This document shows, one piece after another, positions 44,665 through 55,559 of a stretch of 64,000 bases of DNA. Below the pieces are notes generated by a model that was not told where the DNA came from, made no database searches, and worked only from the letters and a program-made list of their open reading frames with translations. The DNA is taken from NCBI GenBank assembly GCA_021234155.1, contig JAJEKV010000011.1:12315255-12379254 (forward strand). The letters run 5' to 3'. Numbering within the stretch: the first letter of the stretch is position 1; each line of letters opens with the position of its first letter. Source of the DNA: Isoetes taiwanensis (Eukaryota > Streptophyta > Lycopodiopsida > Isoetales > Isoetaceae). Position numbers and translations under genes: made by a program.

Positions 44665-47122
44665 TGTTGCCCATTTTTGGCAACATGGACCAGCATCTAT
44701 GTTTCAAAACCTTTGTTCCATTTACATTTCCTTTAAGGAAAAGTTCTAGGCTATTGTGATCCCATCAGAGTTTGGAAGACATTTGACCAAGATTGGAAGA
44801 CATTGGGGATCTCCTATTATGGCCTAGTCTTTTCCTTTTGAGATAAAACACCTTTCTAGACACATTCCTATTAGCTTAACATTTTCCTTTGATTTGAAGA
44901 CCAGGCAAAGGCTATAGCAAGTTTATCAAGGAGGCACAAGACATTTTACCAAAGCTCAAAACCTTATGAGGCTTGCTTGAGAAGTTTGAAGTCACACACA
45001 TGAGGATGCTACCCTAGAAGTGAAATTTGCTCTTATTCTAGCCTTGAAGTTTGGAAGACCCTTATAGAAGTTTGGAAGACCTTAGGCTTTGAGCAAATCT
45101 ATCTTCACTAGGAGGTATGAATTGAGCCCTAGAAACAATTTGAGATAAGATCAAGTGCTACTGAGAGGTACCCATCTCTTCTTCATCCCATTCATCTTAC
45201 ATCCCCTTTTCTATATCCCAAGAGCCTTCAAAACTTTTCCTTCACCATTGTTTCCACTTTTGAGACCTTTTCTCATCATTCTACTACTTATCTTTTTATG
45301 AATCCCACCTTCATTTGAGAATTGTCCCTAGTGATCTTGAAAACCTTCAAAGGCAAGAAGGCTTCTTTCTCATTCTCATTTCATCTTCCTAAACCCGAGT
45401 ATAGCCTATTTACACCCTTTTCCCATCTTTTCCTATGACTTTTCACCATCCTTATGTTCCAATATTCATTGACCATGGGTCAAAAGGGACCAAAAATTCA
45501 AACGTCTTAGTTTGACCTAAAAACCTCTAGATGGAAAGCTTGGAAAAAAAGAGTCGACTTGGTCTTTTAAAATTCAAAAAACCTTTGGAAAGACCTTCAA
45601 AATTGGATTCTTGGGATGCGTGCCAAAAAAAAAAAACCTATTCTAGCCTATCTACCCTATCTATTTCTCGCATAGTTCCGGTCACCTCCCCCTTTTTTTC
45701 CACGTGGCGGCCGGGGGGGGGGGCGCATACCTGGGCCGGTGTCCCCCTCTGCGTGGCACGCAAATTTAATAGTGGGTTTGCATTTTTCCTTATATACCTT
45801 AGCCTCGGAACCACTTGATTACGTGGGATATATCACCCTTAAGAATTTTCGATGAACCCTAAGAAATAGGGGAACCCGCTAAATCCGCCAATTAGCACCT
45901 AAACTTGATTGAATCCCCCGCCAATTTCCGCCAAATTAGCTCCTAAACCTTTTCCGAAACCATGGGGATCCTTTGTGGCATTTGATTCGATGGAAATTGC
46001 TCAATTTGGGCCTCAAATCACTCAACCGAGCTAGCTTTTGGGAAGAACAGTTCTAAAACCAGCATCACAGACCAAATCGACCGCCCCTCGAGGATATACC
46101 TCTCGTGATTTTGGCGCATTGAATTTTTGATATCCTTTTGCTCTGCTCCGCCGATTCCAGCTCCATTTCGTTCGAGATTGAAGTCCCTGTTCGTTGTGAC
46201 CTGTTCAGCATCGAAGCACCTCGTTTGCAAACTTAAATAATCACTCCATATTACTTCATTGGTATTTTTGAAGCTCTCGAAAGGCTCAAGCAGTCTTGAA
46301 TTTTCTCTCAAGCATTATTATTTTCAAAACTTTGGTAATACCCTGTTGACATAGTCATACCTTACGTATCACATTGCTATAATGCATAGTCTTTGCACGA
46401 AAAATCATTGTCATCATTGTACATCCTTTTTTTTTTTGTAGTTCTGCATTGCCCTTTTAAAAAGCAAAAAAAAAAAAAAAAAAACAAGACCAAAAATATT
46501 TACTCGAAATTATATCTTCTTCGTAGTTGTATCTCATCCTTATAGAAATCCTAGACACCTATACATTCGGAGAAAACATATAAAAAAGATTTCTTTTCAT
46601 AATCATTCTGAGTTTGTTCTTTTCTTGAGGTTTTGTTTACTTACGTAAAAATTAAAACATCCTTTTGCTATTCAAACCTTTTGCACGTGATCTAGAGGCT
46701 ATTTTGAAGTTGCTGCCTTGCAGATCCCAACCCAAAATTCCCCATCAAACTCCATCTGCAAAATTTGGCTCTCTGTTTTGGCACTGGCCAACTTTTTGAC
46801 CTGCCTTTGACCTCGATTTTCTTGACCTTCCCTTATTCAAACCAAGTCAAGTCTTCTCCACCATTTTCCTCTGCTTGTTGACCACTGATAACACCAATCA
46901 GATCTTCAAAATCTCTCAAGGTGTGTCTGCAAGTTCAGTTTTTGCTCTGACAGTTTTTTCAGTTTCAGGGACTCTAGTGATTTTGAAAAAACTAGCACTT
47001 AAAAAATGAATTTTCTGGTTTCATATGACAAGGATTGATCACCCTAAGTGATCTGGAGGTTCTAACCACTTTGTTTAAGATTCCTTTGAGGTTAGGCTAA
47101 AATTCCAGGTTTTAGGCTAACA
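44665..47122 (+). repeat. Right (3') LTR
   Basis: 2458 bp, TGTTGCCC...GGCTAACA, collinear with the left LTR. It has numerous small indels and a long G run near 45712-45722 absent from the left copy. Confidence 0.92.
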
Positions 47123-48085
47123 TCAGCTGAGCAGATTGCTCTTGAAGTGTGGGGAGTTGCCGCAGTCCCGCCAGATCATGCTCAAGCAGCTGGGCATAGG
47201 TCCCTGCACGGTCGTAGTCCAGGCGCAGCTGGGGCACCCGGTGTGTTGAGGCAGTAGATGCACAGGGAACCTCCCAATGGATATGAATAGGGGCCGGTGG
47301 TCGGAGTCCACTTCCTCGTCCCGAGTGTCTGTTCCGATGGAAAAATGAGTAACCAGGTGCAGATCCCGTTCCTCAACCAGCAAATAATCCACCAAACTGG
47401 AGCCGCCCCCTTGGTTATCCTGTCTACAAGTGCAGCAGCTGGAAGACGGCCATTGTGCCAACCCATTACAAATAACCAGGTCAAAGATACTACCCAGCAA
47501 CAACAAATGCCTGCCATAGCGCGAAATATGGCTGTCGTCTGACATCCTTGACCAAGCCACCTCTGTGGGGTTCAACTGCAAGATGTCCTCTGCCAGGGGC
47601 TCAAATTTTGGAACCTGCTCGGCTTCTGTGCGTGCATTAAAGTCGCCAAGCAATATAACCATGCCCAACTGTTTGTGCTGCTATATGTCATCATATAGAT
47701 CGATAAAGGGCTCCAATCGATCCACATCCGAACGAGTGTTATAAAAATTGCTCTCGGCATGTGGAAAGTAGCATGCTGTTATGAGGAGAGTGCCGCCACT
47801 GTCATGCTGCACGTGCACCCACAAGTAGCGATTGTACCTATCTGTTTTGTGCAAAGAGACTGAGTGCCTCAAGGTTGCACGGTAGTAGTAGGCAACCCCG
47901 CCATGCCCTCGCTTGCTTGTGCACTCATTGAACACCGAGAAATGCAGATAGCCTGGGAGGTTCGGCAGTTTGTGCCCTGCATATTCCCATGTTTCCATGA
48001 GGAAAATGAGATCCATATCTGGTGCAATAGAGTTGAGACTCTCCCCTTTCTGCCAGGGGAAGCCCCGACAGTTCCAAGACACCAT
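47123..48085 (-). pseudogene. LINE copy 1 ORF2 N-terminus, apurinic/apyrimidinic-type endonuclease
   Basis: 48085-47681 gives MVSWNCRGFPWQ (the S-W-N-C-R-G substrate Asn), IFLMETWE (metal-binding Glu) and RGHGGVAYYYR. After a frame change, 47668-47123 gives MVILLGDFNART (GDFN motif) and DSDHRPLFISIG (SDHRP, catalytic Asp and His). This endonuclease nicks the target DNA for target-primed reverse transcription. One frameshift near 47680 breaks it. It ends exactly at the TCAGC duplication of the gypsy insertion. Confidence 0.88.
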
Positions 48086-48100
48086 CCGGAGGCACAGTTC

Positions 48101-49442
48101 CTATTTGTTGGCATTCGATGTGGACGCTCGATGATCTGCCCCGGTTGCAGGGGGAGCAGTGTGCGGCGCCTGAGCAGTAGTCGGAGCGGCGGGAGCAGGA
48201 GGTGCTGTAGGGGTATTGGCAGCAGTAGCAGGAGCAGGAGTGGCAGCAGCTTGACGTATTGCATCGGCGACCTCAGCAGGCGCCGGTCTGAAAATGCGAA
48301 GCTTGCCTCGGACCAAGCCTGCAGCACCCCCTCTACGACAGACGTCCCTGACCTGGGCCAGCTGCTGCCGGCGGGACTCCTGTTGCATCGGGGTGAGATC
48401 CTGGTCGACATACAGAGCATTCCCCTTCAATTTCTTACTCTGACGCAGGATGGCCTCACGTACTCGCATGTCTGCCACCGTGAAGGTGACAACGCATGGG
48501 CGATCTGTGCGTTGAGTCCCAAGGCGGCTTGCTCTAGCAATGTGCACCGTAGTCGGAAATGCCATTCGAGATAGGATCTCATCCTGGATGCGCTTGGTGA
48601 GATCTTCTCCTACCTCCTCTGAGAGTCCATGCACCACTTATGACGTCTGCGGCTCTACTCCTGCTGCTCACTAAGTCGAGGGGCAACATTAGTTGTCCCA
48701 GCGGGTGACGCCCGTTGGCTGGAGTGTGTGGGCTGCTCACAGCGAGGGCGATGTGGTGTGCGAGATGGAGCAGGTGGTGCATGTCTGCCTGTTTGACGAC
48801 CTGTGGGCTGTGGGGCATGTGCGCTTGGCTGTCCCTGTGTTGCGGCCTCTGCTGCCTGGAGTCGGGAGCCTAGCTCCTGTTGCAATCTCCGCTGCTTGGC
48901 CAACTCATTTGTGCAGTGTCGTAGATGTTCATGGACCTCAGCATGGAGGCCCTTGCCTTGCTGGGCAATGGTTGCTCTGAGCTCCTGTATCTCCTGATCT
49001 TGTTTCTCAGCCCTACTCTGCAGGGTTCTTAGCTCTGCCTTGCTGGCTTCGACGGCGGTTCGGACGTTTCGTATCACGGTGGCATACCCCTCAGCTTCTG
49101 ACTTGAGGCGGGAAATAGTTGCCACTGTATCCTGCTCAACACCCTGTCTGTCGCATGCCATAGTCTCTATGGTGTGAGGAGGGAATCCATGCGAGCTCGC
49201 AAGCCCTGCTTATTCTGTTGCCTCTCAAAGTGGGTCAAGCGAAGCCCGTCTTCTAACTGCTGCACGCGGGTCTCCATCTCTGTAATCCGTTGTCTTTCCG
49301 CTGCCAACTGTCTTTTGAGCACGTGGGATGATGAGGACTGTATCTCTGCCGCCAGTCCTGCAACTCTTGTTCTGTTACTCTCGATCTGTTCCTCCAGCTG
49401 TTTCATGGCTCTGCGCCTGTGCCGGGCTTGAGCAGCCTTCAT
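48101..49442 (-). pseudogene. LINE copy 1 ORF1, coiled-coil RNA-binding protein, broken
   Basis: 49442-49167 starts MKAAQARHRRRAMKQLEEQI and is a long coiled coil. 49161-48655 continues the coil (TISRLKSEAEGYATV..., KAELRTLQSRAEKQ) and then a Pro/Gln/His-rich linker. 48637-48101 has HGLSEEVGEDL, VHIARASRLG, RPCVVTFTV and LKGNALYVDQDLTP, the layout of L1-type ORF1 RRM plus C-terminal domain, ending in an Ala/Pro-rich tail. A stop plus frameshift near 48650 separates the coil from the RNA-binding part; copy 2 keeps that junction open (CRGRNVV). The coil-RRM-CTD order supports a chaperone that coats LINE RNA. Confidence 0.8.
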
Positions 49443-49721
49443 CCATCTCCCGCGTCAATCTCATAGATTGGGCCTCCGCCCAGGCTTCCCTCCTCATGGA
49501 AGAGGTTTCTCCCTTGTCTTTGTTATCTGACCAGGGCCGTTTTCACGGCGGCCCCTCCCCCTGGCTCTCCCAGGTGGGCTGGGGCTGGGGTCGGGGAATG
49601 TCTCCCTCCAAATGGGGGTCTGGGCAAGGGGCTACAGAAGCGGCCATGAGGTTGTATGGTATATATGGGGATTAAAGAGTTAAAGTGCTATTAAGATTGA
49701 AAGATGTTTAAAAGCATAAAC

Positions 49722-49803
49722 GATGCCCGTCCTCAGTGGTTGGCACGGGGGGGTTTGGGAAGGTTCAACCCTGTGGGAGGGAGGTTCGATTCCGGCTACT
49801 GTC
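49722..49803 (+). other. tRNA-like sequence antisense to the LINE 5' region
   Basis: On the plus strand GTCCTCAGTGGTTGGCACGG matches a tRNA D-arm and A box, and GGTTCGATTCC about 45 bp later is a perfect B box. A shorter GGTTCAACCC lies between. The same segment, more diverged, sits at 59105-59190 beside LINE copy 2. It lacks pairing acceptor stems, so it is not a functional tRNA gene. It is tRNA-derived DNA carried with this LINE family, or a shared SINE. Confidence 0.65.
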
Positions 49804-49929
49804 GGAATACTTTTGGTATGGTTCGAATAAGCTTTTTGGAATAGGTTGAAATGGGATGGGAAGGAACAGAAGGCGACACATCCAACGAATTTTGAGTGTC
49901 CTAGAACCCCATGGGTCGCCTTGATGGGA

Positions 49930-50285
49930 TATAGAGAGAGAAAGGGGGAATAAGCCAGGCGCTAGAGAGAGAGTGAAGAAGCAAGGCTAGAGAGACAGAG
50001 CAGTAAGTGAAGAAGCAAGGCTAGAGAGACAGAGCAGAGAGCAAGTAGGCTAGAGAGACAGTGGAAAAGGAAAAGAGAGAAAGTGAGCTAGAGAGAGAAT
50101 GTGGGCGCTAGAGAGAGAATGTGGGCAAGGGCAAAGGCTAGAAAGAGAATGTGGGCGCTAGAGAGAGAATGTGGGCAAGGCGCTAGAGAGAGAATGATGG
50201 AAGCATGTTTCTCAAGAAAGAGAGAATGTGGGCAAGGCAGGCGCTAGAGATAGAATGATGGAAGCATGTTTCTCAAGAATGGTGT
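49930..50285. repeat. Minisatellite of GCTAGAGAGAGAATGTGGGC-type units
   Basis: About fifteen imperfect units of CTAGAGAGA(C/G)A with variable spacers (AATGTGGGCAAGG, AGAGCAGTAAGTGAAGAAG, AATGATGGAAGCATG). It lies just beyond the 5' end of LINE copy 1. Whether it belongs to the element's 5' UTR or to the host site is unclear. Confidence 0.75.
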
Positions 50286-50711
50286 TTGACACTATCATAC
50301 TGATAAAAGTTTACCTCAAATAGTCCATCGTTTGGTAGAGAATGGGCATCTCTTTTCACTTGATCAAATTGGAAAATCTTAGTTTACCTATGCACCATGT
50401 TTGTGCCTAACCTTAATTCTTAGAAAAATACTGCTATTTGTAAATTGTAACCTACGCATCACCTTTTGATGCCTTCAAAAATTGCTTAAGTAACCTTTAT
50501 CTTCATTTACAACAACTCGAAATGAACAAAAGGATGTTTCTAGAATATTCACTGTAAGCCTAGTAGCAAACAAACTACTAGTTTTGTGATCAAGTTGAAG
50601 TGAACAAACTTGAAGTTGTTGATGACAACTTATGCTATATGAGCAAGGCGTCTATGGCACAAAGTTATGAATATGGCAAAGGAGTAAAAAAATCTAAGCA
50701 CAAAGTCACAT

Positions 50712-50870
50712 ATTAGAATTGAATTGAATTGATGTTTATCATTTGCGGAGACCAGATGGCCTATGGGACCCAAATAAACAAACAAAGAACAACGAACCTA
50801 TTATTATCCAGTATTAATCGAGGGAAAAACCTTAACAACAATAATGGATGCTCAAAATAAAAGCAGTCAA
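50712..50870 (-). mobile_element. LINE copy 3, 5'-truncated 3' end
   Basis: The sequence from ~50733 matches the 3' end of LINE copy 1: GGAGACCAGATGGCCTATGG, GACCCAAA, then TCGAGGGAAAAACCTTA. The flank at 50712-50732 is GAATTGAATTGAATTG, a different pentanucleotide tail. About 160 bp remain. Confidence 0.75.
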
Positions 50871-51462
50871 TAATATACTTGTGTGCAATAAGTTTTTTGT
50901 GCTCTACTATTTTATTGCTTTCAAGATTCTCTTCCTTTACTAACATTAGTTTCTTTACACAAGGAAAGAAAATAATCCATGTCCTTCATGAAAATGTCTA
51001 TACACCAATCTAGTATGCAAATAATCCTCTTCAATAGTTCATTTCATGTAAATCTTCTTCAATAATCTTGAGTAACTGTGCATATTTTGAATCTTATCCA
51101 ATGTTCCTCATGCTCATGGAATATTAATTCAATCTTCTTCCTTATATGCATACTCTATATTTATCAAATAACCATCCACCATACCACCCAACCTTTCCCT
51201 CAAGCCTGCCCTAGTTTTTTGTTTACTTGACCATTAGAAATAAATAAACATGGCACCATTAATGTGCAATCCCCCCAATCCAAACGAATATTCCATTAAA
51301 TCTATAATTAACCCATCACATTCACACATGTCAATTTTTGTCCATAAATAAAGGCAGGGCATCTCAGAATTCTAGGGAAATTGGAACCTTTGGATATTCT
51401 AAATGCCAAATAATAAATTTTCTAATGGAGCTCCTATGAACAGCAAGGAGCCATGATGCCTT

Positions 51463-52060
51463 AATTGTCGTGGTTGACAAATTATCTAAGATAGCACTTC
51501 CTGCGATGTTGCACCATTGATACATCACTCGATACCACCTTGCTATTCACAAAGGAAATATTCAGATTGCATGGAATGCCTAGAGCAATTGTGTTAGATA
51601 GCAATTCTAAGTTCATAAGTGTCGTTTGGCAGGACTTGTTTGACACAATCTACTCGAAGTTGTAGATGAGTACATCATATCACCCACAAACCGACGGTCA
51701 GACGGAGTGTACCAATCGAATCCTAAAAGACATGTTCTGAAGTTATGTTTGTAATAAACAATGAAAGTGGGCTGACTACATCCAGTTGGTAGAGTTTGCA
51801 TATAATAGTATGAAGCAAGAGTCATCCAAGATGTCTCCTTTCATGATTAATTATTGCTATTAGTGTCTAATTTCCGATACTTGGCACAACCCCGTGGCTA
51901 AGGTGGAGGTTTCTCAACAACTGTTGGTGGTTATATAGCAGTTAGCAAAAGAGGTCCATGGATATTTCCTAGTGGCCTCGAATAGTCATAAGACTCTATA
52001 ACAGATAATCATAAGTCCGTTCACGAGTTGACAATTAGCAGATGTAAGAAGCTTGCTCCA
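51463..52060 (+). mobile_element. Ty3/gypsy integrase fragment
   Basis: With several frame changes the plus strand reads VVDKLSKIA, then GNIQIAW/RLHGMPRAI, then DSNSKFISVVWQDLFDTI, then SYHPQTDGQTECTNRILKD, WADYIQLVEFAYNSM and SSKMSPFM. These are the core motifs of a chromovirus-type gypsy integrase (second Asp and Glu regions). The fragment has no LTRs in view and is of a different family from the element at 36185. Confidence 0.8.
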
Positions 52061-52539
52061 CAGTGAGTGGGACCCCTCTCAATCATTAAGAAAGTGGGAA
52101 CCCAATTTTATACATTGCGATATGGCGACTTTCATTAGACGAAGTGGCCTAATTCTAAGGCCTAGCCCTAGTTTTGAGGTTTAATTAAATAAGACAAGAA
52201 ATTGAAAGTCACATTTTTGGGTTCTTCTTGTAAGAAGGAGCTCAAAGGGTCAGAACAACGCAGCGCCAGGTGGAAGGAACCCTTGCATCTGATAAATTTC
52301 TTGGGCTTTTCGTAATTCGTCATTGGACCTCGATAAGAACCTTTGCATCAGAACAAACATAACCTTTGAATTTGAAAAAATTCCTTTTTTTCCAATGGAC
52401 TAGATGACCCATGCAGAAGCCACAGCTGTAAACACCAATGGAGCCAATGGCAGCTCCGATGGGTACCACGACCCACCTAAAAGAATGTTGAGGGTTTCCC
52501 TTGCAAAAGACTAGAAGAACGAGCAGAATAATAAAGTCT

Positions 52540-53530
52540 CATGACATTAGCTATGAATTGAGCACTAAAATCAAGGCCTAAGAGACATTTCTCTAGGAAG
52601 GTCCAGTCCAACACTGTTGTATAAGTTTACAAAGTCCAATTTTAAATATATTATTTCATGATCCTGAAGTCGAGCCCAATAAATACTTTCATAAGCAGTG
52701 GCTACATTGTTCAATATTTATTGTCGTGGTTGAAATCGTGGCTGTATAGAAGAAATAGAAGCAGCAAGAATGTCCCAAATGTGCATAAGCTTTGACAAAG
52801 ATCTTATACACAGAAGATAGCAAGGTAATAGGGCGCCAATCTAAGATTGATAAAGGCTTTTTACGCTTAGAAAGTAGAGAAATGCAACCTAGCTTAGTAA
52901 TTTTGTCTAGACGCCTTGCCTTAAAATTTTGAAAGGCATCGTGCACATCATCGGCATCACCAATCCAGCCCTAAAACTCTTGAGGAAACTCCACAAGAAT
53001 ACCATCAATTTCAGGACACTTTTCTCTTTTTCAAAGGAAGGTAGCATCTGCCAAATCATTCATCGCAATCTCTGCTTCTAAACAAACCCTTTACTCAGCT
53101 ACAACAGGATGTACCGTAGCAAGAAATTCCTTCTGAAACTCTTGTTGGAAGGGAAGGTGGAGAGAAGCATCAAAAAGAAAAAAAGCAGTCATCCAGAAAG
53201 AACTTAAGTTGCTCATGACAAAAAATGTGAGGCCTATCTTGAACTTGGAGAGACGTCATCACAAAAACTTTTGTGCAAATTTTCATAGCTCGAAAAAAGA
53301 AGTCTGTTGCAACGATCCCCTTCGTTGGACCATTATAGATCCATTTTGATTCGAGCGTGATGAATTTGCTCAGCTTCCATTCCTCTAATACCACCAAGAA
53401 TCTGCTAATTCTTAGCAAAGGACGACATAACAGCAGCCAAGGCATGAACAATCCCTGCCATTACTTTCTTTCTTACAAAAGTAGAGGTCTAGGTTTGTCT
53501 TTGTTCATTCTTAAACTCCTCATCCTTCAA
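52540..53530 (-). mobile_element. Degraded plant L1-type LINE fragment (RT region)
   Basis: Minus-strand pieces: NGPTKGIVATDFFFRAMKI (53330), then a stretch around 53000 ending DDVHDAFQNFKARRLDKIT, then LGCISLLSKRKKPLSILDWR and PITLLSSVYKIF, then YLKLDFVNLYNSV (RT motif A region, ~52640). This order matches L1 ORF2 upstream of and into the RT fingers. Many stops; a relic. Confidence 0.75.
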
Positions 53531-53589
53531 GAATGAAATGTTTAATTTGAAATAAGTCTTGATCCTAGAAAAGTTGTGTATTGTATCTA

Positions 53590-53772
53590 AATTAGAATAG
53601 AATAAAATTGAATTTGTTTTTATCCTTCACAAAGACCAATAGGCCAATGGAACCCAAACAAAAAGAGAGCGCAATGGGCATATTACCACCCAGGATTAAA
53701 AAACCCCTGCCCTGAAGGGTTTTCAAGGGAAAAACCTTAGCATTAATAAGCTTGCTGACAAACTGTACAATG
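53590..53772 (-). mobile_element. LINE copy 2, 3' end
   Basis: Matches the 3' UTR of LINE copy 1: AGACCAATAGGCCAATGG, AACCCAAACAAAAAGAGAGCG, AGGGAAAAACCTTAGCA, ending at CTGTACAATG where copy 1 has CTGTACAATTG. The tail is TTAGAATAGAATAAAATTG, again pentanucleotide-like. Continues at 55469 after a nested insertion. Confidence 0.88.
53758..53772. repeat. Target site duplication of the nested L1 insertion, left copy
   Basis: ACTGTACAATG at 53762-53772 (extended leftwards by A-rich bases shared with the poly(A) side) is repeated as ACTGTACAATG at 55458-55468, right after the poly(A) tail. Confidence 0.85.
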
Positions 53773-55457
53773 AACGAGTGCTGTAAGACCAAAAGCATGG
53801 GTGGATTGGGAGTTATTGATATTGAGAAGCAAGCAACTGCCTTGGCAGCAAAATATTTCTACAGGGCCTGTACAGATCAGAGTAATCATCCGGTCAAAGC
53901 TCTGATTAGGCATTACATTGGGAGATGCCATCCTTTCGGGTGGAGAGGGCTTAAGATGCATTTCCCTTTTAGCATTTTCTTTCCTTTTTCCATCCCCAAT
54001 TCCACCCCTCTGATATTGAAGAAGTGGATCAGGGCGTGGTTTAAAGTCAAGGGAATGTACACTTGGAAGGAAGGCCTTTCTCAGGATCAGCCTATCTTCT
54101 GGAGTCCATCTCTTATTCTTGATGACCCCAACACTTGCTTGGCCTCTCATTTTCCTGTCCTCACTAAACAATGGACTAACATGGGAATTGTTTTTATCAG
54201 GGATATTATTAATGGTTTCGACTATCAATGTGATCTAGGGGAGGAGTCTGAGACCTTGTTTAATAGTATTATCCAGAGACTTGATAATGGACAGTGGCAC
54301 CATTCGGAAGACTTGTGGCATATAAACGGATACAAGGGTTATAAGGTTAAAATGGCCTATAAATTCCTTAATAAGGATCAAGCCATAACAAAATCCACGA
54401 GAAAATGGAACACGGATCCTTTGAGAATCAAAAGGAATCTCATATTTTTATGGAAGAGCCCGATCCATCCAAAAGTCAAAGCCTTCATATGGCAACTCGC
54501 ACAAGGCTCGCAACAAACATGAAGAGATGGAGAATGAATATGGCGATTCTAACATCCGTGTTCGATGTATGCGGGGATCGAAAGATGAGAATCACCTCTT
54601 TAGGAACTGTTTATGGGCTGAATGGACTCGGAGTTAGCTGAAATTGAGCTTGATTTGCCTGATCTTAGAACTATGAGCTCCATTGATTTCTTTCTTCCGA
54701 GAAACCCATCGAATTGGCGTATCTACCTTCTCCTTTGGAGAATGTGGAAGGGAGGAATTCCCCGATCTTCAAAGAGGAAATTATTTGGCCTCGGGCTATC
54801 ATCGAGCAAACCAAATATGATATTAATTGGATTGAGGAAATCTTTGATATTCATAGTTGAATTCTACCTATCTGCTTTCTAACTTTACTTTGAATTTCTC
54901 GTGTAACATTCTCGATATTGGTAAAGAAGTCAAGTGGAGAAGAATCGACCTTCACTCTAATGCTTGTGTGGCTTACTCGGTTTTGGGGTCTAGATTCCAA
55001 CAATTCATGAAGATGGACTATGCCAATGTAATCGTGCGTAATACGTCAAGATATGATGCAAAAAAGCATATCCTATGCGAGGCTAAGGATAAAAAGGAAG
55101 ATTTAATCCGGGAAAGCTCACTTATGCAAATGTCAATTCTGTCTATTCATATTGGCTACCAAAGGAATGGGGAGAAAAGACCATGCCGAGAATGAGCCCA
55201 AGAAAAGAAGATTTCTGGAATGACCTCTCTCAGGATTCGGTCATATGAACTTTGATCTCATAACTTAAGGAAACTTTTGATGGTTTAGGCTTATGATAGG
55301 CCTGAAAATTTTCTGTTGCTGTTTTATGTTGAAGGGTCTAAACAACCAACCCTACCCAATCTGGTTGCCTTTTGTAAACATATGTATATACATATGTCGA
55401 TATGTACACCTAAATCTTAATTAATACAAATACTAAGCCTTCAATTAAAAAAAAAAA
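53773..55457 (+). mobile_element. 5'-truncated plant L1-type LINE inserted in LINE copy 2
   Basis: 1.68 kb, plus strand, ending in a poly(A) tract (55446-55458) and flanked by the 11-bp duplication ACTGTACAATG. It contains only the region downstream of RT. Insertion on the opposite strand of LINE copy 2 dates it as younger than copy 2. Confidence 0.88.
53790..54900 (+). pseudogene. C-terminal ORF2 part of L1-type LINE (post-RT and zf-RVT region)
   Basis: SMGGLGVIDIEKQATALAAKY and WRGLKMHFPF are the usual plant L1 segments following RT. FLWKSPIHPKVKAFIWQLAQ is the zf-RVT W-x(n)-PxKVKxFxW motif. The continuation (NMKRWRMN, then a C-V-D-x-x-x-C-G region and a HLF-RNC-like segment) is in another frame after ~54520. 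No RT catalytic motifs, consistent with 5' truncation. Confidence 0.8.
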
Positions 55458-55559
55458 ACTGTACAATGATACAGATTAATGAAGTGTCGAAGGATACAGG
55501 AGGGTGCACATATCTATCACCTCCTGCAGATATGATTCTAGTATCCATGCTAGGCAGTG

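Larger units (their letters stand above)
36185..47122 (+). mobile_element. Ty3/gypsy LTR retrotransposon, 10.9 kb, inserted in LINE copy 1
   Basis: Bounded by two ~2.46 kb LTRs starting TGTTGCCC and ending GGCTAACA, with a 5-bp TCAGC target duplication. Internal order on the plus strand: primer binding site, gag with zinc knuckle, protease, an RNase H, reverse transcriptase, a second RNase H, integrase, then ~600 bp before the 3' LTR. Every coding region has frameshifts or stops, so it cannot move on its own. The LTRs differ by many small indels and substitutions, which implies an old insertion; I did not compute divergence. Confidence 0.93.
47123..49830 (-). mobile_element. LINE copy 1, 5' half (ORF1, endonuclease, 5' region)
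   Basis: Continues LINE copy 1 across the gypsy insertion. Order on the minus strand: 5' region with a tRNA-like segment, ORF1 coiled coil and RNA-binding region, APE-type endonuclease, then the gypsy insertion at the end of the endonuclease region. The 5' limit is placed at ~49830, where similarity with copy 2 fades. Confidence 0.85.

Noticed and set aside
36185-47122. A CRISPR-like or satellite array
   Set aside because: The two long direct repeats are LTRs with TG...CA ends and a target duplication; no regularly spaced short repeats occur anywhere in the window.
47297-49675. Long plus-strand frames (e.g. 47864-48574) opposite the LINE
   Set aside because: They lie antisense to recognisable LINE ORF1 and endonuclease sequence in GC-rich DNA and have no domain of their own.
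49722-49803. A functional tRNA gene
   Set aside because: A and B boxes are present but acceptor and anticodon stems do not pair and the length is irregular; better explained as tRNA-derived DNA linked to the LINE.
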